This document shows, piece by piece, positions 22,331 through 33,326 of a DNA stretch of 64,000 nt; position 1 is the stretch's first letter; every line of letters starts with the position of its first letter. Location: NCBI GenBank assembly GCA_012845835.1, contig JABAKD010000007.1:2639516-2703515 (forward strand), written 5' to 3'. Below the pieces are notes generated by a model. That model did no database searches, had not been told where the DNA came from, and saw only the letters and a list, made by a program, of their open reading frames with translations. Position numbers and translations under genes: made by a program. The stretch comes from Undaria pinnatifida (lineage: Eukaryota > Sar > Phaeophyceae > Laminariales > Alariaceae).

Positions 22331-23469
22331 ACATCGATCGCCCGCTTTTAGCACTTTTCATGGGTCAGGACCTAATAATATGAGATTACATTGTGTTACA
22401 TTACTTACCATGCACGACCAAGTGTTAGATTGGTTTGCCGTGCGCTCCTTCGTGTGAGGTGTTAAGCCGTCCTCTGTAGCACAATCTCCCTGGATTCACC
22501 ATATTACGGGCGGGTCACGAGTGGCCTACTTATCACTCACTTCTGGGTCCGGTCTCACATTGCTCGTAGGGCCACAGCGGTGGCACTCACGTTCCCCTGA
22601 TCCCCCGTATTGGTTTTCCGGGCCCTTGGTGTTCGTAGCCTGAACTTAGTATACCGAGAATGGGGTAGAAACCCTGGTTCTCGGGATGTGGCGATTCCAA
22701 TCTTGGCACACGTGTGGAGCGGGTGTTCGAGCGATACAGTGCAATGGGATGCGGTATACGTACGATACGGGTGATATCCAGGCACAGAAATAATGCGTGA
22801 CAGTGTGCAGTGGTTCAATATTTTCTTTGATCCGTTGGCCGTGCTTAGTAAACATATGGTGGATGCCCGAGCATCCAAGATTATGAATCAGTTAGGATAC
22901 GACTTTATAAGTCAGAAGACCTCATTAAGCAGTGGCTGAATGCCGCTGATTTTCCACGAAAGTGTAGCAGGGAGCCTCCGACTGCTCGACCCCTACCACC
23001 ACTCTAGGCCCTCCGCGTATAGCTTGGTACGGACCGCTATATAACTCATCGTATTACTAGTATCCTGAAACCAAGGCGCCGCAACACGTGCACAGGACGC
23101 GTCGGGGCTGGCCTTGGTGCCGTGTACGTGAGTGCGGCGGACAAGCGTGGTCGAAAAAATGTTGACTCACACACTTACACGCAAACAGAGAAATTACTTC
23201 AAGTCACCCTACCCTCGTATGCGTTCCAATATGAAGATGCTTTTCTTCGTTGGAAAACCAAGAGAAAAATACTGACGCAACTCTTAATAGTTCGCGACAT
23301 CATATAAGAAACGTGAATACTGACCCAGGCTGGTTTTTTATTTTGGAAGAGGGTACGTTATACACTGACAACAGCATAACGGCGCTCTTGGATTTCGTGT
23401 ATTCCTGAAAATATCAGCCTGCCTTCTTATTACCCGATTTCTTAATACAGTAGTAGGTGTCCTGTCCTT
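22331..23469. other. Intergenic, no gene seen
   Basis: Only short featureless open frames (up to about 107 codons on the minus strand). No clear dispersed repeat found. Confidence 0.4.
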
Positions 23470-23639
23470 GTGTGTGGTATAATTAGTGCGAAGAACGTGA
23501 TAATAGGTTACGAGCCAACGAGCCAATATTTCGAGCGGTATGCCATCAACGACTATGCGGCGTATAGATCACCAAAAGTCGCCAAGAACAAGTTGCTTTC
23601 CCCGGGGTCGCTGTCACCCCCCCCCCTCCAACGTATCTG

Positions 23640-23735
23640 CTGGTTGGTGGAAACCCAACGTGTTCCGTCCGGGCATAGTAGGGATGCGAGGGTCTATGAT
23701 CGTATGACTACGGTCATGCACAAACTAAGTACACC
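23640..23735 (+). repeat. Dispersed repeat family M, copy 1
   Basis: Contains 'GGGATGCGAGGGT' followed by 'ATGACTACGGTCATGCACAAA'. Inverted copy at 28843-28945 and a partial direct copy at 40640-40720. The in-frame ATGs at 23704 and 23716, candidate starts for the first block of gene 2, lie inside this repeat. Confidence 0.6.
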
Positions 23736-24474
23736 CCCCCCCCCCCCCCAACGTATCCCTCCCGCTCTCTCTTATCGCGTGCTTCTGTCACGTTCGTCCC
23801 CCACGCAGCCTTACGAGCTGCGGCGGAGCTCTTATGACGACGGGAGCATCCAGCCCACAGACCACTCCTGGCAACAGCACGAGCAACCGGAGCAGCTTGA
23901 GCAGCAACAGCAACAGCAACAACAGCAGCAGCAACAACAGCAACGTCAACAACTAGAACGACAGCGACAACGACTGCTGCAGCAACAGCAGCTACAGCAA
24001 CACCACCAACACCAACACCAACATCAACAATACCAGCAACAACGCCAACAACAACAACTAATACAGCAACAGTACCTACAGCGCCGACAACAGCACCACC
24101 AACAGCGCCAACAATTACTACACCACCAACAACAACGCCAATACCACCAACAACTTCCTAGTGGCACCAAACGCGCACGAATCGACACCAACACCACCGC
24201 CGCCGCCGCCACCGCCACCGCCACCGCCTCCACCACCGCTCACCGCGGCTACCACGACTACTACTCGTACAGCGGTGTGTCCGACGTTGGGTTCGAGAAA
24301 GGCGGGGGGCTCATCCACGACGACTACTCTTACGGGGATGCTCATATTGGTGGAGGCTACGACGTCGGTCCAGCGGACGTGGTCGACGCTACTGTCAGGG
24401 AATGCACCGCATCGTACCGTTTCGGTCTAGGTGATCGACTTATTGTTTTAGAAGACGCCGGTATAAAATGGTAG
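23704..24474 (+). CDS. Gene 2, Gln-rich N-terminal block (boundaries uncertain)
   Basis: The open frame extends from before 23704 to a stop at 24472-24474. The convincing part runs from about 23800: Gln-rich (runs of up to 15 Q, then QH/QR mixtures), a basic patch 'GTKRARID' resembling a nuclear localisation signal, Thr/Ala repeats, then a Tyr/Gly/Asp-rich stretch ('GYHDYYSYSG', 'DDYSYGD'). This kind of composition is prion-like. The true exon probably ends before the stop; candidate donors are after 24430 (ctag|gtgatc) and 24460, both phase 1, and a weak phase-0 one after 24363. The start may be ATG 23704 inside repeat M, or an upstream exon may be missing. Confidence 0.45.
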   Translation: MTTVMHKLSTPPPPPQRIPPALSYRVLLSRSSPTQPYELRRSSYDDGSIQPTDHSWQQHEQPEQLEQQQQQQQQQQQQQQRQQLERQRQRLLQQQQLQQHHQHQHQHQQYQQQRQQQQLIQQQYLQRRQQHHQQRQQLLHHQQQRQYHQQLPSGTKRARIDTNTTAAAATATATASTTAHRGYHDYYSYSGVSDVGFEKGGGLIHDDYSYGDAHIGGGYDVGPADVVDATVRECTASYRFGLGDRLIVLEDAGIKW

Positions 24475-24589
24475 CGGAAAAAAATGTGATATCATAGTAG
24501 GGGTATAAGACCACTCCATTCTGCGGTTATAGGCTACGTACGGTGGTATATTTATCAGTATTTAATAGGGGTAGAACAAATAGAGGGTG

Positions 24590-24650
24590 ACGTAGCTTGC
24601 AGCGATAAGTAAGTACCCACCCTTGAATCGATCGAGCTCACAGCTGACGT
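24590..24650 (+). repeat. K palindromic repeat inside a gene 2 intron
   Basis: Starts ACGTAGCTTGCAG and ends GAGCTCACAGCTGACGT. Lies between the first two coding blocks of gene 2. Confidence 0.65.
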
Positions 24651-24835
24651 ATTTGAAACAATTTTATGAAATAGTGTTGGAAAAAAAGCTGAAAACGGCT
24701 TCCCCAAGCGTGACATGTGTTAGGTGGCTACATATTAGACCAATGTTGAGTTGTTGGAGAGGCAGAGACATACCTGGATACAGAGATACCGACTGCTGGC
24801 AGACTGATCGCTACCTCTGTATGCATATCCTACAG

Positions 24836-25092
24836 CAGCACCAGCAAATCCGTCTTATCCGCCGTAATATCCGTATCCAGCCATCTATGAAACCCGGAGA
24901 TATACCCTGGGTGTTCCCTGGCGACCACGCAGGTAGTGGTGGCAGCGGGAGCGGCAGCGGCAGTAGAGGAACCGCCAGATTCAGCGGTAATGGAATGCTA
25001 GGAAATTATGCATTCTACCCGAGCGCGGGAACGACCGGGAATCGCGGCGGAGTAGGCACTACCGCATTTTATGGCGGTGGCGGTGGTGACAG
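24836..25092 (+). CDS. Gene 2, Gly/Ser-rich exon
   Basis: The acceptor tacag at 24831-24835 is one of several in-frame CAG sites, so the exon start is approximate. Codes for a Ser/Gly repeat stretch ('GSGGSGSGSGSRG') and then Gly/Tyr/Phe-rich text ('GNYAFYPSAGTTGNRGG'). The donor after GAC-AG at 25092 (gtacga) leaves phase 2, completing AGG (Arg) with the G at 25416. The composition continues smoothly into the next exon, which supports the join. In another frame the first bases read as Tyr/Pro-rich with a stop, so the first codons are doubtful. Confidence 0.55.
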
Positions 25093-25415
25093 GTACGAAG
25101 GAAACAATGCTCTCACATAGTTCCCGAATTTTGCGCGACGACGACGACGACGCCCCGCCGCCCTCTCCGGGGGGGGAAGCAGAGGTGCTTTTGGGGCATT
25201 TATGATTTTTCTGCCAGTGGTCGGCGAATGGTAACAGGAATGAAACTATCGGGGGCGCATGCAACACTCAAACCATTGTTCTCGTTCCGTAATACATACT
25301 GACCTTAGCAATCCCCTAACGCCACATTATTGCATTAGGTGGGGGATTCTTTGAGTGCGGCGTATGGTATATAACCACCTGATATATGTTTACCTTGTCT
25401 CGTGGCATACCCCAG

Positions 25416-26835
25416 GTACGGGTACGAGTACGCGGGGGGAGGCACCTACTATGACACGCCAAACGTTGTCGGTGGCGGTGGAGTTGCTATCGAGGAGGCG
25501 TATTATGGAGCGGGGACAGGCACAAGCGGCAGAGAGTTTGGAGGAGGGGTTGGTAGTGGTGGTAATGGTGACTACGTCGGGGATCACGGAGAAAAAGGGT
25601 TGGGAAGAGGCGGAGGGAGGGAAGGAGAAGAAAGAGGAGTGGCCTTGGGTTGGGGGGAAGGAGGAGGAGGTGTAGGAAGAGGGGGGGCGGGGAGAGGGGT
25701 GGGGATGGGAAGGAGGGAGGCGGGAGGAAGGAAAGACACCGGAGTTCGTGGATTTACAAACAATGGATTTGAGTACGGTGGTGACGGGTACGGAGGCGGT
25801 GGTGGTCATGGCGGCGGTGGTCAACTCTCGTTTTCACCCATGGGAGTTGGGCACGATTTGAGAGACAGTGCCAACGTTAGAAGCGCGAGCGTTAGCGCGA
25901 GCGCGAGGATCAGCGGTGGCGGCGGTGGTAGTGGTAGTGGCAGTGGTAGCAGCGGTGTCAACGGCAGCGCAGGCGCAGGCAGCGCAAGCGGCTGGGGGAG
26001 GGTCGCGGACGCGGGAAGCCGGGGTCCCGTTTCCGATTACTACGGAAGTGCAGATCGAGTCCCCCTCGCGTCGTCGTACGGGAAGGGCGGTGCTAATTAC
26101 GGTGCTGTGGATGGGTTTTACGGGAGGGGCAGTGCTAGCGAGGGTGTTTCTGGTTATGGCGTGGGTACCGACGGGGGTAACAGCACCGTCGCTAGCACAC
26201 GCAGGTGCTACGAGGGGGGCGGTGTCAGCAGCGGTATTGTTAGCTGCGGCGTGAGTGGCGACAAGGATAACAACGACAAGGGTCAAAACGGTGTAGATAA
26301 TGACGGGGGCAACGAAATGGGCGAAAAAATGGTTGACGATGTGGGCAACGAAGCAAGAAAGACCATGGGTAACGACAGCCGCCTTCGGGTAAACGTCATC
26401 AACAGCAGCGAGGGCGACGGTAGCGGCGGCGACGGTGGTAGCGGTGGTGGTGGCCGCGGCGGTCGCGGTCGCGGCCGAGGCGGTGGTGGCAGGGGGGGCG
26501 GCGGCGGTCGCGGTCGTGGCCGAGGTGGTCGTGGCAGTGGTGGGGGCAGGGGCGGTGGCGGCGGTGACGGCAGGGACGAGGTGGAAGATGAAACCGAGCC
26601 GGCGGGAGGGTGGGAAGAAGTAAACACTTGGACGTTTTGCGGGCTGCCGCTGGAGGGGCAGAGCGGAAAGCACGCCGTGCGAGAGATAACCGGGCCCTTG
26701 CACGTCTTCGATGGCAGGAACCTCCCTGGGTCAGCGGGGTGGCCTCCTGGAATCACCTGGGTCATCAGCGAAACGTACAACGGGAGCTTGGAAGGAGTGG
26801 ATTGGCCGAGCTCTGTAGTGGGGATTCTGCTCACG
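25416..26835 (+). CDS. Gene 2, long Gly-rich exon with RGG box and first FNIP-type repeats
   Basis: Acceptor ccccag at 25410-25415; donor gtaagg after ACG at 26835, phase 0. About 473 codons. Order: Tyr/Gly stretch ('YGYEYAGGGTYYD'), long Gly-rich linker, Asn/Asp-rich part around 26260-26400, an RGG/GR box (26440-26570, pattern RGGRGRGRGGGG), an acidic hinge ('DEVEDETEPAGGWEE'), then repeats: 'TWTFCGLPLEGQ', 'HVFDGRNLPGSAGWPPG' and 'YNGSLEGVDWPSSV'. RGG boxes are commonly RNA-binding and arginine-methylated; that role here is inference. The repeat breaks off after 'GILLT' and resumes correctly at 28750. Confidence 0.7.
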
Positions 26836-27794
26836 GTAAGGGGGGCGGCGGGAGCGGGGGCGGGGGCGGGGGCGGGGGGGGGGGGGGGGGCAAGACGTAA
26901 TGTTTTTATATGATTAATATGGTTGGCCGTAGTATTGGGCATGTTATTTTATTATGGCAAGGGAGGCGAGGGCGGGGGCGAGGAGGAGCGGGGCGTGATA
27001 GGTATATATCTGGGTCGTTTGCGCTTGCCTTTTGCGGGCGAGTGACTGAAACTAATATAATCCGTAGCTGACGTTTATGTCGGCCGCTGATGATGTCATG
27101 TTTTCTTTGGGGGGGTTAAAATACTAAAACGAACCGGGTCGTCTCGTTGTCATTTGTGTTGGTTTAGCTCTCACTTTATTGGACAACCACGAGGTTCTTG
27201 CATAATATTTCTGGTGTTGTTCTGTATAGTGCAACTCATCTGGCGTGCTCTGTATAGGGCCAGCTGTCTGGTGTTGCTCTATACCAGTTGTATATCATTT
27301 GTGTTGCTACCGATCCCATCACACGTATCACGGGGAAGATATTATGGGCTGCCGGTATGTACGTAGCCGTAAATATGGAAATATACTTCTGGCGGGCGAA
27401 TGTTCCTCGCGGGTGGGGTATATTATTTTAGGCCTAGAAGCGGGGTTGTGTAGATCCCAATGATAAAGTGGCATAAGCTGGCAGCGGTGGCTTATCGACG
27501 CGTTTTGTTTCCAGTGCTGTTGTATCAATGCTCACCCGCTTCGACAGCCATGTTGGCCTGTTTAGCTTTTACGTTTTGCGACAACCACAAGGTTGTGTTG
27601 CTGATTGCTATCAACTGCCTCTTCAGTCGATGGCCGCAAGTGCAGTAGCGGTCCCTCTGCAGTGCCGGTATTTCCGGCTGGCACGTACCGTCGCGAGAGA
27701 GGGACCACTGCTACATGTGTGGCCGATCGCAATCACTCCTTTCGCCGTTTTCGGGGGTAATTACGAACGAATTCGAGTTTCTATTTCTCAGAAC

Positions 27795-28025
27795 TTTTTT
27801 CAGGGGTCGGATAATTTATTCTGGGTCGAATCGGGTCAGGGTGATCCGGACCGACGTGTCATACTTGAAAACCTGCTGACCCGACCCGACCCGACCCGTG
27901 ACATTTCAAAATAACACTTCCTGACCCGACCCGACTCGACCCGTGATATTATTGACAACCTCCTGACCCCAACCGCGGGGCGGGCCGTGACTCGTGAAAT
28001 CCCTGCGAATTTTGACGACACCAAA
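27795..28025. repeat. GGGTCGGG-rich repeat family E, copy 1
   Basis: Starts near 'TTTTCAGGGGTCGG' and contains runs of ACCCGACCCGACCCG, 'GACATTTCAAA', 'AACCTCCTGACCCC' and 'CGGGCCGTGA'. Similar blocks at 37992 and 39116, all in gene 2 introns. The GGTCG/CGACC content gives it self-complementarity. Confidence 0.6.
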
Positions 28026-28749
28026 AAATCGGGTCCCCTGGAGTCACCTGGAGCGTCTGCCGACCACTGCAAAGCGTAGACACGTTGGCGATAGACGCTT
28101 GCCACGATAAAAATACCTGGTATTTACAGTACTTTTTTGGGGGGGGAAAGAAGAACTGAAACTTCTGGACCCCTTGAACCCAAATATCGGCGTTTTTTTT
28201 TGCGTTTTTTTTCTTTTTTTTTTCTTTATAACGTAGACCATGAGATTTTTTTTTTCATCGGGTTTTGCAGTTTTCGTTTTCTTTCAAACTCATTTTTTTT
28301 TTTTTGTGATGGGTGGGGTATAGAGCTCTCCCCTAACACGGGCAGCCTCAGGAAAAGTATATATGTACCTATACCATAGAGTAATCCCACGGTGGTAGGA
28401 GTTGCAGTTGTTGGATTAACTAATAATGTGTCCGGTTGAGCTCCTCAAGTGTTGAACTACCGGTTAGAAAAAAATCTTGCGAGTATATTGTTCTTTGAAC
28501 TAGCGCATAGAAGAGGTGTTGGTGGGGTTGCGCGAACGAATGCCTTCGAAGTCGTGTTTCGGGTGACTAGAAATTGATTGAGCTCCTCCTGTTAGGAGCT
28601 CGCAAACTTCCTAGAATCTGCTGCACCGTTGGCGAGAGATTACTCCGTAGCGCGCGTCGATAGTATACACACACAAAAAAAAAAGTGCTGAGTGAACTCC
28701 TGGTGACTGATATACCGTCTTGTGTCCGTGCGTGCTTTGCTTTCGACAG

Positions 28750-28827
28750 GGCTTTAACCGTCCTGTCGCAAACGTGGAATGGCCGGAGGGTCTCGAAGAA
28801 TTGTACCTCCGGGGACCATTTAATCAG
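28750..28827 (+). CDS. Gene 2, FNIP-type repeat exon (78 nt)
   Basis: Acceptor cgacag at 28744-28749, donor gtatgg after 28827, phase 0 at both ends. The 26 codons read G-FNRPVANVEWPEGLEELYL-RGP-FNQ, a nearly perfect unit of the FNIP/WPxxL pattern. Joined to the preceding exon, the Trp-to-Phe distance (13 residues) is exactly kept: WPSSVVGILLT then GFN. Reading frame, motif and both splice sites agree. Confidence 0.85.
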
Positions 28828-28842
28828 GTATGGCTCGGGTAT

Positions 28843-28945
28843 AGTCATTTTGTGCATAACCGTAGTCATGTCGCCGTTTACCCTCGCATCCCTACAACAG
28901 CGGGACGGAGCGCATCGGGTTTTCATCGACCAGGAAGACATCGCG
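28843..28945 (-). repeat. Dispersed repeat family M, copy 2
   Basis: Inverted relative to 23640-23735: 'TTTGTGCATAACCGTAGTCAT' then 'ACCCTCGCATCCCTACAACA'. It starts about 15 bases after the exon donor at 28828. The antisense 157-codon open frame through this exon is a shadow. Confidence 0.6.
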
Positions 28946-29309
28946 TGCACCAAGCGCGAAGCAACGTGAGGTGTTCGGCGAGTCGCATGAAGGGTGAGCT
29001 GGTTCTCGCTAAGAACAACTTGTGAGGCGGACTTCTGCACCGTCTTCGTTTATTTTTTGTGGTGTGGGCACTCCCAGAGACAGCAACAGGTACATAATGT
29101 AACTGCCTCGTGGGTGCCTTACCTTATGCGCATTACGTGATATAACCTCCCTTGTCTGTTGTGCGGAGGTAAGGTTCTCCATTCCGCACAATGCAGTTGG
29201 AGTTGCTGTTGATCTGGTTGCTAGATATAGACTAGTTGTAGTTCTCGTGTTTTATTCTACTGTAGATATGCCGAGTACTATTGATGTGTTACCAGGTGAC
29301 CAGTGCATT

Positions 29310-29365
29310 ACGCAGCTTGCAAAGATGAGTATCGACCCTGATTCTGTCGAACTCACAGCTTACGT
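29310..29365 (+). repeat. K palindromic repeat
   Basis: Starts ACGCAGCTTGCAAAGATGAG and ends GAACTCACAGCTTACGT; one substitution in the right arm. Confidence 0.75.
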
Positions 29366-29524
29366 AGTTAGAATAAGTTATAAAATATCATCTAACTCAA
29401 CCGCCATCTCGGTTGCCGCCAAAACATGAAAACGAGTAACGACGAAACAGGCGGTACTCTGATGGTCTAGCTCACGCAATGAGAGGCGTTTGTATAGCTG
29501 GCAGGGGGAGCGGGGTACTCATTT

Positions 29525-30124
29525 GTTGCTTGCCTTAGCCATCATGTGACCATTCATTGGCCATGCAACCCTTTCGAGACGGAGCACCGTTCCTACTCCT
29601 AGTAGAGACACCTCCAACATTTCGGCGCTCGGTACGTTTCTTCCGTTCTTTACATTTACATTTTTTTCTTATCTTATATCCTTCCGCTTTGGCCGTCTGT
29701 GGCCAACATCTATCTCCAAGGGGATCGATCGTTTTCTCGATACTATCTAATCAACTAGACTTCTCCTTGTCGCTTCCGTTTGCCTTCTTCATCTCTTCCT
29801 CTAACACATTATGTTCCTCCTTGTACAAATTCAGTTTCTCCCACCATGTGGGTTCTGCTCTCGTCTGCGTTGCCACAAGGGCATCTCTGTGCGCCTTCTT
29901 GCGTCCTCCTCCACCCGGCTACGGGTATACCTCTTTCTTATATCTGGCAGGTCCAGGTCCCCTGCACAAAAACGCAGTTTCAGCGTTTTCGCGTGGCCCA
30001 TTAGGCCGTGAAAATACGTTTTTATTTCTATATCTTCTTTTAACCCCCCGTATATCTCTAAGTGTTCTTCCTCGTTCACCTTTCGCATCCCGGCGGGAGT
30101 GGGTACAACGGACCCGCCTTTTTC
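29525..30124 (-). pseudogene. Decayed C-terminal part of a reverse-transcriptase element
   Basis: Read on the minus strand from about 30124: a clear stretch 'MRKVNEEEHLEIYGGL', 'KTYFHGLMGHAKTLKLRF', 'GDLDLPDIRKRYTRSRVEED'. After a frameshift near 29885 comes a zinc-knuckle-like block 'CPCG-NADESRTHMVGE' whose third expected Cys is lost (GETE). A further shift and an in-frame stop precede 'LYKEEHNVLEEEM', 'SIEKTIDPLGDRCWPQTAK' and a basic tail 'NVGGVSTRSRNGAPSRKG'. From general knowledge of this family, the order fits the end of the RT polyprotein of non-LTR-type retroelements in many marine eukaryotes. At least two frameshifts and two stops make it a pseudogene. It lies in the largest intron of gene 2. 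The plus-strand 219-codon frame is its shadow. Confidence 0.7.
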
Positions 30125-30151
30125 AGGAAATACTGGTTAAAGTCATTGATG

Positions 30152-30300
30152 GCAGGAGACGGCCAGTCAAGGGAGAGCGTCCAGCGGTCAAGCGTGTCGA
30201 ACCAAGCGTTCCATAGTAAAACCTAGTAGTTTAGCGTCAGTCAAAGGGTAAATTATTGGAAAGTTGCAGTCGGTCGAGAGCTGAGAGTGCCGCCCCCTGA
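30152..30300 (+). repeat. Dispersed repeat family D, copy 4
   Basis: 'GAGACGGCCAGTCAAGG', 'GTCCAGCGGTCAAGCGTGTC', 'AAACCTAGTAGTTTAGCGTC' and 'ATTGGAAAGTTG' match the other D copies. It directly follows the reverse-transcriptase remnant. Confidence 0.65.
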
Positions 30301-31016
30301 CAGCTTTGCTTGGGGTCAGAGCTCGAGTTATATTCGCAGTGCATTTACACTTTTTTTTTATTGTACAATTACTGCGCCTTTTTTGGGGTGGGTGGAGAAT
30401 ACTTGGAAACAGAGCTGAGCAGAGTAATACTACCGTCAGTGTAGTACATGGCGTATCATGTTCTGCAGCAATAAAAGGGAAACAAATACGTGGGCACAGA
30501 GCTAAACAGAGTGCTAGGGGTGCGACACAGAATATCCCTGCAGGTCGACCAAGTGGGCATGTCCCCGGTGTTACTCACTTTCGTAGTCTTTCGTAGCTCA
30601 AAGCGGGAGAGAAGCAGCGTTCATTATTTCCACCAGAACCGGAGATGACAACTGGGACGGGAGGCACGATTCTCTCTGTCTCCTGACTACCCCGAATATG
30701 GAACGCCATCCTATAATACGAAAATGGCCCATTACCTGTCGAAGGCAGGGAATTACCTATCTTTCAAGGCCGTACCTTAACAGTAGTACTGTTATACACC
30801 GTACCAGGTATCATGTTTCGCAGGAATATAACGGTTACGTCCGTCCGCAGTCGATAAGGAATGGAAAGTTGACGAGGAACAGGATTGTAGAATATACCGG
30901 TATGAGCAAAAAAAGAAAATATGTGGGTGAAGGGAAATGGGAAAAGGTTTGCCGAGGGTCATAGAAGGAATGCTACACTGCTTAATGGAAGGATATTCGA
31001 TGGATACAAGGGCTCC
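30301..31016. other. Intronic, no feature recognised
   Basis: No exon-like WPxxL text on either strand. One TACCAGGT motif at 30802. Confidence 0.4.
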
Positions 31017-31048
31017 GCATGGGTGCCGGCGATCGCCGGCACCCATGC
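31017..31048. other. Perfect 32-bp palindrome
   Basis: The half-site GCATGGGTGCCGGCGA is followed immediately by its exact reverse complement, with no spacer. The flanking bases do not extend it. It lies within the 7.9-kb intron of gene 2. Function unknown. Confidence 0.95.
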
Positions 31049-31789
31049 TTCGGGTAGGGCAGGGCAGCACTTCGAATTGTTCGATTCAATGCTTGGTAGA
31101 GCAAAAAAAGTCACCACACACAATCATAGTCTGCGCGTACAGTATGTAAGGTAATGCCAAGATTTCGATATAGACTAACAGTCATGACAATGTACTACAA
31201 TTAATAGCTACCGTTTTTAAGTGAATCCGATTCCGAGCTTCATTCATCAGATTTCGATCGGATAAATCCGAGCACACGCCGACTGACCCTTTAGCCTGGC
31301 GACGAAACGTATCGAGTGCGTTTCTTATTATATTTTAAATTAATCAAGCGTCCGGAGCCAGTAAGGTGACTGACCATGTCCGCTGCGTGTTCTGTTCGTA
31401 GCCACTGAGAGGCGCGCACTGAGCCAGCTTCTGAAATATACAATGCACGATATATTAGTATCATCTTGATCCGAGCCTCCCAGATCGACTGTCTGTGTGT
31501 TGTCTGATCGTGGAGAAACGTGCTGACGTTGTTCCAGGCGCGAAACACGGTGGTATGACTGCCTCCGTCATTCAACTCCTCGAATGCTATCGCAATGCTG
31601 CTGCTTGTTGCTACCTGTGGAGATCGCTTACTTCTTGTAGATACAGTACGCGACTACATCGCTTGCGATTTTGACAGCTAAGTATTTCAGACTCGAGTTT
31701 TATTTGACGAAAATAATGCATGTGGTTTTGTCTGATCGCTCATTGGACAGGATTCATACACAAAGTAGACGTCGCCCGGGGCACGATAG
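31049..31789. other. Intronic, no feature recognised
   Basis: Short open frames only; no clear repeat. Confidence 0.4.
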
Positions 31790-32800
31790 GGTTACATGCC
31801 GGGATCGGAATCCATCTACACAAGATACCTCCCCGCACGGTGTGGAAATCCCAACCCCACCGGCCGATTTTCTGATTGGCCATGGTTCGCATGTTGAACC
31901 AGCTCCACCTCTAGAGGATATAGGGCCCCATCCCCGGTCCAGAGGTCGTTCCACATCTCTAGAACTTCCATCAACCGGGGAAGCAGACCGAGCTTTCTCG
32001 GGTCGACACCACCCTGCACGGTGAGAAAACCCCAATCCCGTTGGGTAATCGCTGATTGGTTCGAGCTCCACAGCGCCGTCCTAGGCGGATAGAGGCCCAT
32101 CAATGGGGGGCATTTCCGTCGCACACGGGGAAGATAGGGTCCCATCCCCGATTCATGGATCCCCCGAATCTCTACAGCTCCAAAAACGCGGGAACAATAA
32201 CGATGACCTCCCGTGTCGACACCACTCCGCACGACGTGGAACCCCAACCATATTTTCTTACCGCTGATTGGCTGGAGCTCGGACATAAGGGCAACGCCAC
32301 CATGGGAGGATATAGAGTCCTGTGCCTATTTCAGAAATCCTGACAAACCGGGGACGATAACCGATTTCTCCCGCGGGTCGACACAGCCCCGCACGATGGT
32401 GCGACAATCATCTATTATTCACATTGGCTTATCGTTGAGTGGCTGTGCAGCTCGTAGATCCAGGGAAACCCCATTGCCGTTCCAGAAATCCTTCCATGCC
32501 CCATCAACTCCACCAGACCGGGGACGAAAACCGACTTCTCCCGGGTCGACACCACACCGCACGGTGCGGAAGCCTCAGCTAGCTGAGGTTCGTATACAAC
32601 GCCAGCAACACAGAACAGGGTCCAACCCCGGTTCAGAAATCCTTCAAGGTATTTTCAACTAGAAAAAATGAGGCAACTCGCGCTACAGCTGAAATTTTAT
32701 TCGTATACCCCAATCCCGCGGTACGCGGGCATTTCATTTGAACCCCTGCCTCGATACCACCCCGCACAGGGTAACCTAACCTTCGATTGATCGGCTCGGC
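31790..32800. repeat. Diverged tandem array, about 160-205 bp units
   Basis: The landmark 'GTCGACACCAC-CCGCACGGTG' recurs at about 31835 (altered), 32022, 32228, 32389, 32560 and 32762, giving spacings of 161-206 bp. Between landmarks are related blocks ('CCAATCCC-GATTGG', 'GAGCTC-GGATATAG-GCCC', 'ATTTCAGAAATCC-CC-GGGACGA'). About six units, strongly diverged. Class unknown; open frames crossing it are not conserved between units. Confidence 0.65.
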
Positions 32801-32989
32801 CGGGGTTCGTGGATAGAGGAAACCACCACTCACTATGAAGTTCAACAAGTTCAATGACTATCATATCATACTGGCCTGTCATTAGAGAAGTTGTACATGG
32901 ACCAATTGCATAATATACAGCAGTCGGTCCAAATCGAGTCGATCGGTGCAACGTGCTTGGGTATCGTATTATTACAGCAGCCGTAATAC

Positions 32990-33320
32990 ACTTCATTTCT
33001 TTTATTTTTCCCATCCCATTTATTGTGATGCTCGCACTACTCTCGCCCTCCCAGTAGTATAACTCACGTCCGGGGTCATATAGCGGGCTCCCCTCCCCCC
33101 TCCCCACTACGGTACATGTTCTAATTTTTATCGCACGAAGAATTCAGCAAATTCTTCCATCGACGATTCGCGTCGAATTGTACCTACCCACGCTGCTAGG
33201 CGATTTCAGCAATTAATTAGTTGATCCTCTTTTTCTCATTTATTTCTGCAAATAAAAAAAGTCAACAAAGCTCACAACGCGGTGGTTATTTAACTCAAGG
33301 ACCAACGCTATCAATAGTAT
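32990..33320 (+). repeat. Dispersed repeat family F, copy 1
   Basis: Matches 61800-62145: 'CCATCCCATTTA', 'CTCGCCCTCCCAGTAGT', 'CTCCCCTCCCCCCTCCCCACT', 'GATTCGCGTCGAATTGT', 'CCCACGCTGCT' and 'CTCAAGGACCAACGCT'. About 330 bp, no coding capacity. Just after it lies CTATCAATA-G-TATTGATAG, a short perfect inverted repeat (33308-33326). Confidence 0.65.
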
Positions 33321-33326
33321 TGATAG

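Noticed and set aside
29557-30216. 219-codon plus-strand frame
   Set aside because: It is antisense to the better explained reverse-transcriptase remnant.
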